Source: Patescibacteria group bacterium
GTDB taxonomy: Bacteria; Patescibacteria; Microgenomatia; Daviesbacterales; UBA10151
Assembly (NCBI GenBank): GCA_023487645.1
Contig: JAMDBX010000055.1
Coordinates: forward strand, 1 to 26,841
Direction: 5' to 3'
Length of the DNA: 26,841 nt
Below are positions 14,791 to 22,657 of the stretch, in pieces. Every line of letters begins with the position of its first letter. Position 1 is the first letter of the stretch. The notes beneath the pieces were generated by a model. The model was not told where the DNA came from and ran no database searches. It saw nothing but the letters and a program-made list of their open reading frames with translations. The translations under genes and the position numbers were made by a program.

Positions 14791-15804
14791 ATGTTTACAA
14801 CAACCCGCTTAAAATTAACCGCTTGGTACCTGTTAATTATTATGCTAATCAGCGTTTCCTTTAGCTTGGCAATTTATCACGTTTTAACCGATGAGCTAAA
14901 CAGAGTGGAAAGGGTGCAAAGATTGAGACAAGAAAGAAGAATATTTATTCTTGCCCCCGGATCACCAAGAACGCCTTCAATTGACCCAGAAGTCATGGAA
15001 GAAAGCAAAAACCGCCTTAAATCAATTCTGGTGCTGGTTAATTTAGGGATTTTAGGCGCTTCCAGTTTAGCCGGTTATTTCTTGGCCGGCCGGACCCTGC
15101 GGCCGATTAGTCAAATGCTGGATGAGCAGAACAGATTTATTACTGACGCATCCCACGAACTGCGAACTCCTTTAACCTCCTTAAAAAGCGAAATCGAGGT
15201 GAATTTACGAGACAAAGATTTGACTTTAAAAACTACCAAAAATCTTTTACAAAGCAATTTGGAAGAGGTTAATAATTTACAATATCTGTCTGATAATTTA
15301 ATCAAACTGACTCAATACCAAAAAGAAAACGCGGTTAGTTTTGAGGCGGTTAATTTGAAAGAAGTCAGCGGAATTGCCCAAAGGAAAGTGGCTAACTTAG
15401 CAAAGAGAAAAAATATCATCATTAAAAATGAGGTTAACGATGGAGAAATTTCCGGTGGTTGGCAAAGCCTGATAGAGCTTTTTGTAGTATTTTTGGATAA
15501 TGCCATCAAGTATTCACCCAAAGGAAAAACCGTAACTTTGACATCCCGAAAAATAGACAGGTCAATCGAAGTTGAAATCCGAGATCAAGGTATGGGAATT
15601 GAGGAAAAAGATATACCGCACCTGTTTGACCGTTTTTTCCGGGCTGATAAATCCCGGACTAAAGCCGAAGCAGGCGGATACGGATTGGGTTTATCAATTG
15701 CCAAACAAATCGTTGATAAACACCAAGGTTCTATTAGAGTAGAGAGCAAATTAGACAAAGGAAGCGTTTTTACTCTCCGCTTTCCGTTAAGGTACTCTTT
15801 CTAA
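14791..15804 (+). CDS. Membrane sensor histidine kinase
   Basis: 337 residues. There are two membrane segments (about 11-31 and 79-99) with a short, basic external loop of about 47 residues, followed by a brief linker (TLRPISQMLDEQ). The DHp domain has the phospho-accepting His122 in SHELRTPL. The ATPase domain has the N box VVFLDNAIKYSPKG, the G1 box DQGMGI, and GGYGLGLSIAKQIV. The very small sensor loop suggests sensing at or in the membrane, or an accessory protein. The gene starts directly after the regulator stop codon; the GGGGG run at the end of that gene can serve as its ribosome site. Confidence 0.95.
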   Translation: MFTTTRLKLTAWYLLIIMLISVSFSLAIYHVLTDELNRVERVQRLRQERRIFILAPGSPRTPSIDPEVMEESKNRLKSILVLVNLGILGASSLAGYFLAGRTLRPISQMLDEQNRFITDASHELRTPLTSLKSEIEVNLRDKDLTLKTTKNLLQSNLEEVNNLQYLSDNLIKLTQYQKENAVSFEAVNLKEVSGIAQRKVANLAKRKNIIIKNEVNDGEISGGWQSLIELFVVFLDNAIKYSPKGKTVTLTSRKIDRSIEVEIRDQGMGIEEKDIPHLFDRFFRADKSRTKAEAGGYGLGLSIAKQIVDKHQGSIRVESKLDKGSVFTLRFPLRYSF

Positions 15805-15855
15805 GCATTTTATCAGGTTAATTTAGTAAATTTCCCTCTCAAAGGGGGTGAGGAA

Positions 15856-16365
15856 ATGATTAAAAGAAGAATTCTTTCTATAACAGCCCTTTTTATGCTG
15901 GGTTCAACCATGGTTTTCAGCGCACTTCCTGCCTATGCACAAGATTCCAATACCAACCATCCAAACTTTTTCCAGGGGTTAATTGATGCAATAGCCCAAA
16001 AGTTCGGCTTGAAAAAAACTCAGGTGCAAAACGTAATTACTGATTACCAAAATCAACAGAAACAGTTGAGGCTGACTAATTTACAGCAAAGGCAAAAAAG
16101 CCGGCTTGATCAATTAGTTTCCCAAGGTAAAATCACCCAGGATCAGGAAAATTTGATTTTGAATAAATTGCAGGAGCTGCAAAATAACCGACAGAACTGG
16201 AAAAATTTAACTCCAGATCAGAGGAAAACTGCCATGCAGAAGCAAAGAACTGACTTGCAAAATTGGGCCAAGCAAAACAATATTGACCTCAAATACCTAT
16301 ATAGTTTCAGAATGGGTAAAGGAATGATGGGTATGAGAGGCAAGGGCTGGACTAAGCCAAATTAG
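15856..16365 (+). CDS. Secreted DUF2680-like helical protein
   Basis: 169 residues. The signal peptide has a basic start (MIKRR), a hydrophobic core and a likely cleavage after AYA (28). The mature part is helical and Gln-rich: LIDAIAQKFGLKKTQVQNVI, then RLDQLVSQGKITQDQENLIL, the pattern of DUF2680 proteins, and a Met/Gly/Lys-rich tail (MGKGMMGMRGKG). It may be an envelope-stress or chaperone-like protein comparable in position, not homology, to CpxP/Spy next to Cpx kinases. It has a strong ribosome site GGGGGTGAGG, which could pair with the upstream TTTCCCTCTC. It is followed by a strong terminator, so it ends the two-component operon. Confidence 0.7.
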   Translation: MIKRRILSITALFMLGSTMVFSALPAYAQDSNTNHPNFFQGLIDAIAQKFGLKKTQVQNVITDYQNQQKQLRLTNLQQRQKSRLDQLVSQGKITQDQENLILNKLQELQNNRQNWKNLTPDQRKTAMQKQRTDLQNWAKQNNIDLKYLYSFRMGKGMMGMRGKGWTKPN

Positions 16366-16386
16366 TCAAAATCGGGTCCACTTTTT

Positions 16387-16420
16387 AAAAACTCCCGGGT
16401 TTAGATACCCGGGAGTTTTT
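16387..16420 (+). terminator. Rho-independent terminator after the two-component operon
   Basis: A perfect 14-bp stem, AAAAACTCCCGGGT / ACCCGGGAGTTTTT, encloses the 6-nt loop TTAGAT and ends in a T-run. This is by far the strongest terminator seen in the window and separates the sensor operon from the export operon. Confidence 0.95.
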
Positions 16421-16457
16421 CTGGTTTTAAGCTTATTCTCAGCTTGCTCTATTAATG

Positions 16458-16463
16458 TATACT
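16458..16463 (+). promoter_or_regulatory. -10 box TATACT, leaderless start of the exporter operon
   Basis: TATACT is followed by 6 nt (TACGAA) and ATG 16470. The upstream in-frame ATG at 16455 is part of the promoter and cannot be in the transcript. An ATTCTCAG half-site like that in the regulator box lies about 20 nt upstream, without a clear second copy. Confidence 0.6.
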
Positions 16464-16469
16464 TACGAA

Positions 16470-17735
16470 ATGAATAAAATTGGTAATTTTCGGAAATGGA
16501 TTTTGGGAAGTAAAAAAAGAATTGCCATCTTTGTTATCTTACTTTTGACAGTAGGCTATTTTGGATATAAAGGCCTGACTGCTAAAGCTGCTGCTCCACA
16601 ATACCAAACTGCACAAGCTGAAAAAGGTACACTGATAAACTCCGTAACTGCTTCCGGCAACATCACCACTGCCAACAATGTCTCCGTAACTATCCAAGCC
16701 GCCGGAGTGGTAAAGGAAGTATTTGTTAAAAACGGGGACCAAGTCGGCCAGGGGCAAACTTTGGCTACCCTAACTTTAGACCAAGCTTCCCAGCAAAAAC
16801 AGGCAGCTGCTTATGCCAGTTACCTGACTGCCAAAAACACTTTGGATGCGGCCAATGCCAAATATAATTCTTTGCAAAATACTTTATTTACAGACAACCA
16901 AAAATTTATCAATGACGCCGTAGCTAGAGGCTTGGCCACCAATGACCCCACCTATATTGAAGAAAATGCCACTTGGCTACAAGCCGAGGCTGATTATAAA
17001 AACCAGGCCTCTGTTATTTCTGCCAACCAATCATCTTTGACTGCTGCATCTTTAAACTTATCCCAACTTTCTTCCAACATAACTGCTCCTGTTGCCGGGG
17101 AAGTTCGCGGCTTAACCATAGCTCCCGGTTCAATAGTTACGGTTACCAGTTCTTCTTCTAATTCAACTTCGACTTCGCAGGTTTTAGGATCTATTTTCCA
17201 GGAAGGACCAACTCAAGCCCAAGTCAGTATTTCCGAAATTGATGCTCCCAAAGTTACCGAGGGTGATAAAGTTACCATGACTTTAGATGCTTTTCCGGAT
17301 GCCACTTTTACCGGAAAGGTAGCCAGTATCAATACCAATGGGGTAGTTTCGTCCGGAGTAACTTCTTACCCGGCGGTTATTTCTTTCGATGCCGGTAATA
17401 AACATATCTACCCCAATATGGCTGTTACGGCCAAAATTATCACCAGCGTCAAAAACGATGTAATACTGGTTCCGTCTGCAGCAGTTCAAGCCGGGCAAAA
17501 CGGTCAGATAACTGTACGGGTTTTGAAAAACGGCCAGGTTGAAACTGTCCCGGTAGAAGTTGGTAATACAAATGATACGCAAACTGGAATTACATCAGGC
17601 ATAAACGAAGGCGATACAGTAATTACCGGTATCACAAATCCCACTGCAAAAACCGGGTCTTCCGGCGCCACCTCACCGTTTGGCAGCAGAGGATTTGGCG
17701 GCGGAGGAGTCATCATGAGGGGTGGTGGCCGTTAG
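16470..17735 (+). CDS. MacA/HlyD-type adaptor protein of an ABC exporter
   Basis: 421 residues from ATG 16470. A membrane anchor (about 18-38) is followed by a first half-lipoyl strand set (GTLINSVTASGNITTANNVSV), a short helical hairpin rich in Ala, Gln and Asn, the second half-lipoyl motif ITAPVAGEVRGLTIAPGSIV, a beta-barrel domain (QAQVSISEIDAPKVTEGDKV), and a membrane-proximal domain ending VPVEVGNTNDTQTGITSGINEGDTVI. The C-terminal tail is rich in Gly and Arg. The helical hairpin is short, as expected where no outer membrane has to be reached. It works with the ATPase and permease encoded next. Confidence 0.9.
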   Translation: MNKIGNFRKWILGSKKRIAIFVILLLTVGYFGYKGLTAKAAAPQYQTAQAEKGTLINSVTASGNITTANNVSVTIQAAGVVKEVFVKNGDQVGQGQTLATLTLDQASQQKQAAAYASYLTAKNTLDAANAKYNSLQNTLFTDNQKFINDAVARGLATNDPTYIEENATWLQAEADYKNQASVISANQSSLTAASLNLSQLSSNITAPVAGEVRGLTIAPGSIVTVTSSSSNSTSTSQVLGSIFQEGPTQAQVSISEIDAPKVTEGDKVTMTLDAFPDATFTGKVASINTNGVVSSGVTSYPAVISFDAGNKHIYPNMAVTAKIITSVKNDVILVPSAAVQAGQNGQITVRVLKNGQVETVPVEVGNTNDTQTGITSGINEGDTVITGITNPTAKTGSSGATSPFGSRGFGGGGVIMRGGGR

Positions 17736-17740
17736 TAAAA

Positions 17741-18454
17741 ATGGCAGATGTTATCATCAAGGCTTCCGATTTAAAAAAAATTTACCAGTCCGAGTCAGTT
17801 GAAACAACTGCTTTGAGCAGTGTTTCCTTTGAGATAAAAAAAGGCGAGTTTGTGGCCATCATGGGACCTTCCGGCTCAGGAAAGTCCACTTTGATGCATA
17901 TCTTGGGCGCCCTCGATACGCCAACTTCCGGCAGTTATATCCTGGACGGAGAAGAAGTATCCAAACTATCAGATGATCAACTAGCAGATATCCGAAACCG
18001 TAAGATCGGTTTTATCTTCCAGGCCTTTAATCTATTACCCCGAACCACTGCTCTAAAAAATGTCTGCCTGCCCATGGTTTATGCCGGAGTTCCCAAAGAG
18101 GAGCGACTGGAAAAAGCCAAAAAATATTTGGAAATGGTGGGATTAGGAGACAGGATAGAGCATACTTCAAATCAATTGTCGGGCGGACAGCAGCAGCGGG
18201 TGGCTATAGCCAGAGGTTTGGTAATGAATCCGGCCATTTTATTGGCAGATGAACCAACCGGCAATATTGCCTCCAGCCAAGCTGCGGAAATTATGTCCAT
18301 TTTTCAGGAAATCAATGAAAAGGAAGGCCACACCATTGTCATGATTACCCACGAACCGGATATTGCCGAACACGCCAAAAGAATTATTCATGTTAAGGAC
18401 GGGAAAATAGTTAAAGACAGCGACGGACACAGACAAAGGAAGGCAGGTAAATAA
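17741..18454 (+). CDS. ABC transporter ATPase, MacB/LolD type
   Basis: 237 residues. Walker A GPSGSGKST (42-50), Q-loop IFQAFNLLP, signature LSGGQQQRVAIARG, Walker B ILLADEPTGN, H-loop MITHEP. The D-loop after Walker B reads NIASS where most relatives have NLDS. It powers the adjacent MacB-like permease. It starts 5 nt after the adaptor stop codon without a good ribosome site, so translation is probably coupled. The last codons overlap the permease start by one base (TAATG). Confidence 0.95.
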   Translation: MADVIIKASDLKKIYQSESVETTALSSVSFEIKKGEFVAIMGPSGSGKSTLMHILGALDTPTSGSYILDGEEVSKLSDDQLADIRNRKIGFIFQAFNLLPRTTALKNVCLPMVYAGVPKEERLEKAKKYLEMVGLGDRIEHTSNQLSGGQQQRVAIARGLVMNPAILLADEPTGNIASSQAAEIMSIFQEINEKEGHTIVMITHEPDIAEHAKRIIHVKDGKIVKDSDGHRQRKAGK

Positions 18455-19677
18455 TGGAATACGCTGAGATTATTTCAGAGGCTATCGGAACATTAACCGT
18501 TAACAAGCTGAGAACAGGTTTAGCGACTTTGGGAATCATGATTGGAATCGGCAGCGTGATTGCCTTAATTTCTTTAGGCCAGGCCACTCAACAGTCAATC
18601 CAATCACAAATCCAATCTTTAGGCGCCAATTTGTTAACCATTAGTCCGGGCGGCCAAAGGCAAGGTGCAGTCAGAAGCGCAGCAGGCAGTAATACATCTT
18701 TGACTTTAGACGATGCCAACACCATCAAAACCTCACCGCAAATCAATACCATTCAAAATGTTTCACCTGAGCTTTCCAGAAGGGCTCAAGTTACCACCGG
18801 GGGCAATAACACCAACACCCAAATAATCGGCGCTACTGCAGTGTATCCGACGGTTCATAAACTTAATATGGATTCCGGCAGTTTTATTACTAACCGCGAT
18901 GTAACAGGCATGACCAAAGTAGCCGTGATCGGACCGCAGGTGATGAGCGATCTCTTCGGAGACGGCGCTGCCCCCATCGGCCAATCAATTAGGATCAACG
19001 GCCAAACCTTAACCGTTATTGGTGTCACCCAATCTAAAGGCGGATCAGGTTTTATGAATCAGGACGATATCATCTTCGTGCCGTTATCCACTGCTCAAAA
19101 ACAGCTTTTTGGAGTAGATTATCTGTCGTCAATTGCTCTCGAGGCGAAAAACTCTGATGTAATGACTGATGCCCAAAACCAGGTGGGATATTTACTGCTG
19201 TCCCGGCACCATTTAAACGATCCGGCTCAGGCTGACTTTTCTATTTTTTCCCAGCAGGATATTTTAAATACTGCCTCCGCCATGACCGGCACCTTTACTT
19301 CACTCCTGGCCGGAATTGCCGCTATTTCGCTGCTGGTAGGCGGAATCGGCATTATGAATATCATGCTGGTAACTGTTACCGAAAGAATCCGGGAAATCGG
19401 TTTACGGAAAGCCCTGGGTGCAAAGAAAAAAATCATCATCACCCAGTTTTTAATCGAGGCTACGGTACTTTGTTTTATTGGCGGAGTAATTGGTATGATA
19501 TTAGGCGTACTGACTTCGTATCTTATTTCCAGTTTAGCCGGCGTGCCGTTTGTTTTATCCTTCTTTGCCATCTTTTTAGCAATTGGAGTTTCAGGTGCAA
19601 TCGGAATTTTGTTTGGCTGGTATCCAGCCCGACGTGCCGCCAATTTACAACCAATCGAAGCATTAAGATACGAATAA
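18454..19677 (+). CDS. MacB-like ABC transporter permease (MacB_PCD plus FtsX)
   Basis: 407 residues. The first membrane helix is within NKLRTGLATLGIMIGIGSVIALI. A large extracytoplasmic MacB core domain (about 45-270) includes the conserved NLLTISPGG. The C-terminal three-helix FtsX domain includes GGIGIMNIMLVTVTERIREIG and LRKALGAKKK. It ends with the family signature WYPARRAANLQPIEALRYE. MacB-type machines are mechanotransducers that expel peptides, lipids or drugs from the outer leaflet or cell surface. The cargo is unknown. Part of the 16470-20133 operon. Confidence 0.95.
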   Translation: MEYAEIISEAIGTLTVNKLRTGLATLGIMIGIGSVIALISLGQATQQSIQSQIQSLGANLLTISPGGQRQGAVRSAAGSNTSLTLDDANTIKTSPQINTIQNVSPELSRRAQVTTGGNNTNTQIIGATAVYPTVHKLNMDSGSFITNRDVTGMTKVAVIGPQVMSDLFGDGAAPIGQSIRINGQTLTVIGVTQSKGGSGFMNQDDIIFVPLSTAQKQLFGVDYLSSIALEAKNSDVMTDAQNQVGYLLLSRHHLNDPAQADFSIFSQQDILNTASAMTGTFTSLLAGIAAISLLVGGIGIMNIMLVTVTERIREIGLRKALGAKKKIIITQFLIEATVLCFIGGVIGMILGVLTSYLISSLAGVPFVLSFFAIFLAIGVSGAIGILFGWYPARRAANLQPIEALRYE

Positions 19678-19683
19678 TTATAG

Positions 19684-19695
19684 AAGGAGGTGATC
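19684..19695 (+). promoter_or_regulatory. Near-complete Shine-Dalgarno sequence
   Basis: AAGGAGGTGATC is a 12-nt match to the complement of the canonical 16S rRNA 3' end, 3 nt before ATG 19699. It decides the start codon against the in-frame GTG at 19690, which lies inside it. Confidence 0.85.
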
Positions 19696-19698
19696 TCA

Positions 19699-20133
19699 AT
19701 GAAAAACAATATGATAGCAGTTATCATTATCGCTGCCTTAGTAATGGGCGTGGGGGGATTTTTTGCCGGCATGAAATATCAGCAGTCAAAAAGCCCGGCG
19801 GGCCGTTTTGCCAACTTCCAGGGCGCTAGAAATAGCAATTTCCAACAAAGGGGCGCAAATATGATAAGCAGGCAAGGATTTAGACCGGTTAACGGAGAAA
19901 TCATCAGCTCTGATGACAAAAGCATTACCGTCAAATTATCAGACGGCAGCAGCAAAATAGTTCTCCTGTCTGATCAAACCAGTATTAATAAATCATCAGC
20001 AGGGACAAAGTCAGATCTGAAAAATGGCGAAAAAGTGGCGGTTTTTGGTTCGGATAATTCAGACGGCAGCGTCACTGCCCAAAATATCCAGCTAAATCCC
20101 TACCGGCCACAACCAAACGGATCTCCCAGGTAA
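19699..20133 (+). CDS. Membrane-anchored DUF5666 protein
   Basis: 144 residues. The N-terminal anchor (MKNNMIAVIIIAALVMGVGG) is followed by a Gln/Asn/Arg-rich linker. A small beta-barrel domain then reads VNGEIISSDDKSITVKLSDG, LLSDQTSINKS, LKNGEKVAVFG and VTAQNIQLNP, the repeating pattern of DUF5666 (an OB-like fold of unknown ligand). It is the last gene of the exporter operon, 21 nt after the permease, with an exceptionally strong ribosome site. This suggests it is made in excess of the transporter and may be an accessory surface factor. Confidence 0.8.
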   Translation: MKNNMIAVIIIAALVMGVGGFFAGMKYQQSKSPAGRFANFQGARNSNFQQRGANMISRQGFRPVNGEIISSDDKSITVKLSDGSSKIVLLSDQTSINKSSAGTKSDLKNGEKVAVFGSDNSDGSVTAQNIQLNPYRPQPNGSPR

Positions 20134-20221
20134 AATTGGGTTAGCCGAATATAATCAATTTCTTACTTCGATCTAACTCTATTCTTATATGCCGTTGATA
20201 GTATAGGGACGTGAGGTGTAT

Positions 20222-20392
20222 ATGCCGCATAACAAAAACCTAAAAGGAGTTGGTTCCAAAGAACAACGGATGTACGAACACATTAAAGGGTCCGCGGAAA
20301 AATCCGGCAAATACGGAGGACGAGCCAAGGAAGTAGCGGCCAGAACTGTAATGAAACTGCATAAAGAAAAAGGTCATCAAAGAGGCGATTGA
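20222..20392 (+). CDS. Small basic protein of the KEQRxYEHIK...AARTVxK family
   Basis: 56 residues: SKEQRMYEHIKGSAEKSGKY and RAKEVAARTVMKLHKEKG match a widespread family of short basic proteins often labelled plasmid stabilisation protein. That label is historical and the biochemical role is not known. The protein should be helical and may bind nucleic acid. ATG 20222 follows GTGAGGTG at a proper distance. A -10-like TAGTAT lies about 18 nt upstream. It is the first of three small genes in a row. Confidence 0.7.
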   Translation: MPHNKNLKGVGSKEQRMYEHIKGSAEKSGKYGGRAKEVAARTVMKLHKEKGHQRGD

Positions 20393-20423
20393 TCAATTTT
20401 AAAAAAGACGGGAGGTGATAAAA

Positions 20424-20717
20424 ATGGCCGATACAAATGGGAAACAGGTAAATCCTGTGGCTGCAGGTTTAACGGGCGCACTCATCGGAGCAGGGATAGC
20501 CTTGGTTACCACCAAAATTCTGACTGACCAGAAAATGAGAGATAAAATCATGGATATGGCATCCGGGGCCCGGGAAAAAGCAAATATGATATTTCAAGGC
20601 AAAATGGAAAAACCAATGGAGAGAGTCAGCCACGAAATAAGCCGGATGAGAGGCAAAAAGAGATCAGCTGGACGCGGACGCAGTCGTTCAATGGGCAAAC
20701 CCAGTACCAGAACCTAA
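20424..20717 (+). CDS. YtxH-like small membrane protein with basic tail
   Basis: 97 residues. A glycine-zipper membrane segment (AAGLTGALIGAGIALVTTK, about 11-29) is followed by an amphipathic region (KMRDKIMDMASGAREKANMI) and a strongly basic Arg/Ser/Gly tail. The plan fits YtxH-type general stress proteins. A GGGAGGTGAT ribosome site before ATG 20424 rules out the GTG at 20415. The basic tail could contact nucleic acid or the membrane surface. Confidence 0.65.
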   Translation: MADTNGKQVNPVAAGLTGALIGAGIALVTTKILTDQKMRDKIMDMASGAREKANMIFQGKMEKPMERVSHEISRMRGKKRSAGRGRSRSMGKPSTRT

Positions 20718-20747
20718 CAAATTCCTGTTTAAAAACAGAGATTTGTT
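20716..20747 (+). other. Intercistronic hairpin between two stress-type genes
   Basis: AACAAATTCCTGTTT and AAAACAGAGATTTGTT form a 15-bp stem with two adjacent mismatches. It starts within the stop codon of the YtxH-like gene and ends two bases before the ribosome site of the next gene. There is no T-run, so it is not a classic terminator; it could be a processing or stability element. Confidence 0.45.
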
Positions 20748-20764
20748 AAAAGGAGGTGAAAAAA

Positions 20765-20914
20765 ATGGGGCTTTTGGAGTGGATTGCCGTAATTTTAATT
20801 ATTGCCTGGCTGGGAGGATTCATTTTGCATATTGCCGGCGGACTTATTCACATACTTTTAGTTTTAGCAATAATATTATTTTTAGTTAGATTCATCCGAA
20901 GACAAACAGTATAG
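20765..20914 (+). CDS. lmo0937-family small membrane protein
   Basis: 49 residues, two membrane segments split by a conserved hinge: LLEWIAVILIIAWLGGFIL, then HIAGGLIHILLVLAIILFLVR and a short basic end. This is the lmo0937/DUF5670 pattern (xAVxLxxxWLxG...GGLIHxLLV). Function unknown; relatives are found among stress-induced membrane peptides. It has a strong AAAGGAGGTGA ribosome site. The stop codon is 12 nt from the convergent matrixin gene end. Confidence 0.8.
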   Translation: MGLLEWIAVILIIAWLGGFILHIAGGLIHILLVLAIILFLVRFIRRQTV

Positions 20915-20926
20915 TTATCTTAGTAA

Positions 20927-21838
20927 TTAAGGCAAATTAAAATTGATTTGCATGCTATTTAGAATTTGCGAAATTCTAGCTTGAAGTATTTCAAAAACAC
21001 TGCGTCTTTTACAAACCTCCTTTAGCTCTAGCAGATCATCATTAGAAATCGCCAGCTTCTGGCTGGTTTTAGGATACATAATTGCCGCCGGGTTGCTGAC
21101 ATGCTTAATACCTAAGGCATGCCCCAACTCATGAGCAAGGGTGTGAACCAACTCCGGTTTATTGTTATTAAAATAAATTTCAATTCTGTTTTCCGGGCCT
21201 TTAAAAATTCCCTCTTCCGGCCTCTGTTCCAAGGCATTATTCAAAGAATCTACCGTTTGGTTCAACTCATCGACTTGGGAATTATAATTATTGGCAGAAA
21301 TATTCAAATCCCGGGCCATGGCATTGAGTTTGTCTGCCTCAACCTTTAAATCCTGCTGCTCTTTAACTAATCTTTGGTACTCATCAGGGGGAGCTCCGCC
21401 TTTATTATTCCAATCCTCAACTTCTTTATTAAGATTATCCAGTTTTTGTTTTAATTCTGCCGAAAGCCGTTGATATTCCTCAAACTTAGGATTCAACGAT
21501 TGTTTATCAATCTGGACTTTATCCTCCAGCTGATTAACCTGGTTGGTTAAAGATTGTCTTTCGTCGTATGTTAAATTAATGCTTAAATCGCCCTGCGGAT
21601 CATAAACAAACAAATTTTTGCCTTCGGCCGTGTTCCAAATCCCGCTAGCCTGATCAATATCCGACAAAAAAGTTTCCCTTGATAAATCAAACTGGGGATC
21701 AACCGTATCTACCCGGTAATGTATCGGTTGATCACAATAAGAAAAAGTAAATAGATTATCTAAAGAAGTAAGTTTCAAATCGCTTACTGCAACCAAAACC
21801 ACTATCAAAAGCAGAATACCGGCAATAACTTTCTTCAT
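20927..21838 (-). CDS. Matrixin-like zinc metalloprotease with a coiled-coil insertion
   Basis: 303 residues. An N-terminal signal or anchor (about 4-20) is followed by a short first domain part (PIHYRVDTVDPQFDLSRETF, with ASGIWN) typical of the matrixin/M10 start. A long charged helical insert (about 92-206, with LNKEVEDWNNKG and similar stretches) comes next, then the edge strand ENRIEIYFNN and the zinc site HELGHALGIKH (236-246) with Glu237 as catalytic base, and the Met-turn AIMYP (Met254). The insert breaks the usual compact catalytic domain. Minus-strand TAAGAT (21845-21850) is 6 nt before ATG. An extracytoplasmic protease is predicted. Confidence 0.85.
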   Translation of the reverse strand: MKKVIAGILLLIVVLVAVSDLKLTSLDNLFTFSYCDQPIHYRVDTVDPQFDLSRETFLSDIDQASGIWNTAEGKNLFVYDPQGDLSINLTYDERQSLTNQVNQLEDKVQIDKQSLNPKFEEYQRLSAELKQKLDNLNKEVEDWNNKGGAPPDEYQRLVKEQQDLKVEADKLNAMARDLNISANNYNSQVDELNQTVDSLNNALEQRPEEGIFKGPENRIEIYFNNNKPELVHTLAHELGHALGIKHVSNPAAIMYPKTSQKLAISNDDLLELKEVCKRRSVFEILQARISQILNSMQINFNLP

Positions 21839-21968
21839 ATACGAATCTTAAAGAAAAATTGGATCATTAGTCAAATCTTAGCTCTTTCTTACTTAGCCTT
21901 TACCGTAAATTTACTTAAATTTAGAAATTTCGCAGTAATATTGATCCAAACTGGGAGGGGGTGAGAAA

Positions 21969-22619
21969 ATGGCAAGTGTAGTATTAGGAGTTTTTTCCAA
22001 CAGAACTGATGCAGAGGATGCTATTTCTGAACTTGAGGCCGAAAGGTATAACCCAAAAGATATTTCCATCATGATGAGAGATACTTCTGAAGCCGGCAGA
22101 GTGGCTGAGGATACGGGTGCAGGAGAAGTAATGAGCAGCACTTTAGGCGGAGCAGCAGCCGGCGCAGTAATCGGCGGCTTAGCAGGTTTAGTAGCGGCAT
22201 TTGCAATTCCCGGCTTAGGCACTATCTTTATTGGCGGCCCTATTGCCACTGCTTTAGGTTTAACCGGAGCAGCAGCCACTACCGCCTCAGGCGTAGCCAC
22301 CGGCATTTTAGCCGGAGGAATCATCGGAGCCTTAACTTCGGCTTTCGGTCTTTCCCGGGAAGATGCCAGGATGTATGAAGATAGAATCAAAGAAGGCGGC
22401 ATCTTAATAGCTGTTCCGACCAGGGAAGGGCACGAAAAAGAAGTCAAAAATATCATGAGTGGCTTTGATGCCGATAACATCAAAGTAATTGAATCCTATG
22501 GACAACCCGGACGAAGAGAAGAACCGGAGTATGCTCCGGCTTATGCAAGCGAAATCAGGCATCGGGGCAGAAGAGAGCGTGGCAGTTGGAGACGCCGCAG
22601 CAGAAAAGAAAGGGTTTGA
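21969..22619 (+). CDS. General stress protein, YflT/DUF1269-like
   Basis: 216 residues. The N-terminal ASVVLGVFSNRTDAEDAISELEAERY and NPKDISIMMRD is the ferredoxin-like half of heat-induced YflT/GSP17M-type proteins. A long glycine-zipper membrane region follows (about 58-118, with AAAGAVIGGLAGLVAAFAIPG), then the second half GLSREDARMYEDRIKEGGILIAV with EKEVKNIMSGFDADNIKVIE. The tail is very rich in Arg and Glu (RHRGRRERGSWRRRSRK). The ribosome site GGGGGTGAG and its context match the cupin gene over 19 nt. It is co-oriented with, and just upstream of, the DUF5679-like gene. Confidence 0.75.
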   Translation: MASVVLGVFSNRTDAEDAISELEAERYNPKDISIMMRDTSEAGRVAEDTGAGEVMSSTLGGAAAGAVIGGLAGLVAAFAIPGLGTIFIGGPIATALGLTGAAATTASGVATGILAGGIIGALTSAFGLSREDARMYEDRIKEGGILIAVPTREGHEKEVKNIMSGFDADNIKVIESYGQPGRREEPEYAPAYASEIRHRGRRERGSWRRRSRKERV

Positions 22620-22657
22620 AATCAGGCAAATGCCTAAAGAAAGGAGGGTCAAAATAA

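Noticed and set aside
19227..19772. 181-residue minus-strand frame across the MacB permease end
   Set aside because: Shadow of the clear FtsX-domain gene; the Pro/Lys/Ile-rich product has no fold-like pattern.
21911..22483. 190-residue minus-strand frame opposite the YflT-like gene
   Set aside because: Ala/Pro/Lys-rich mirror of the glycine-zipper coding strand, with no start signal.
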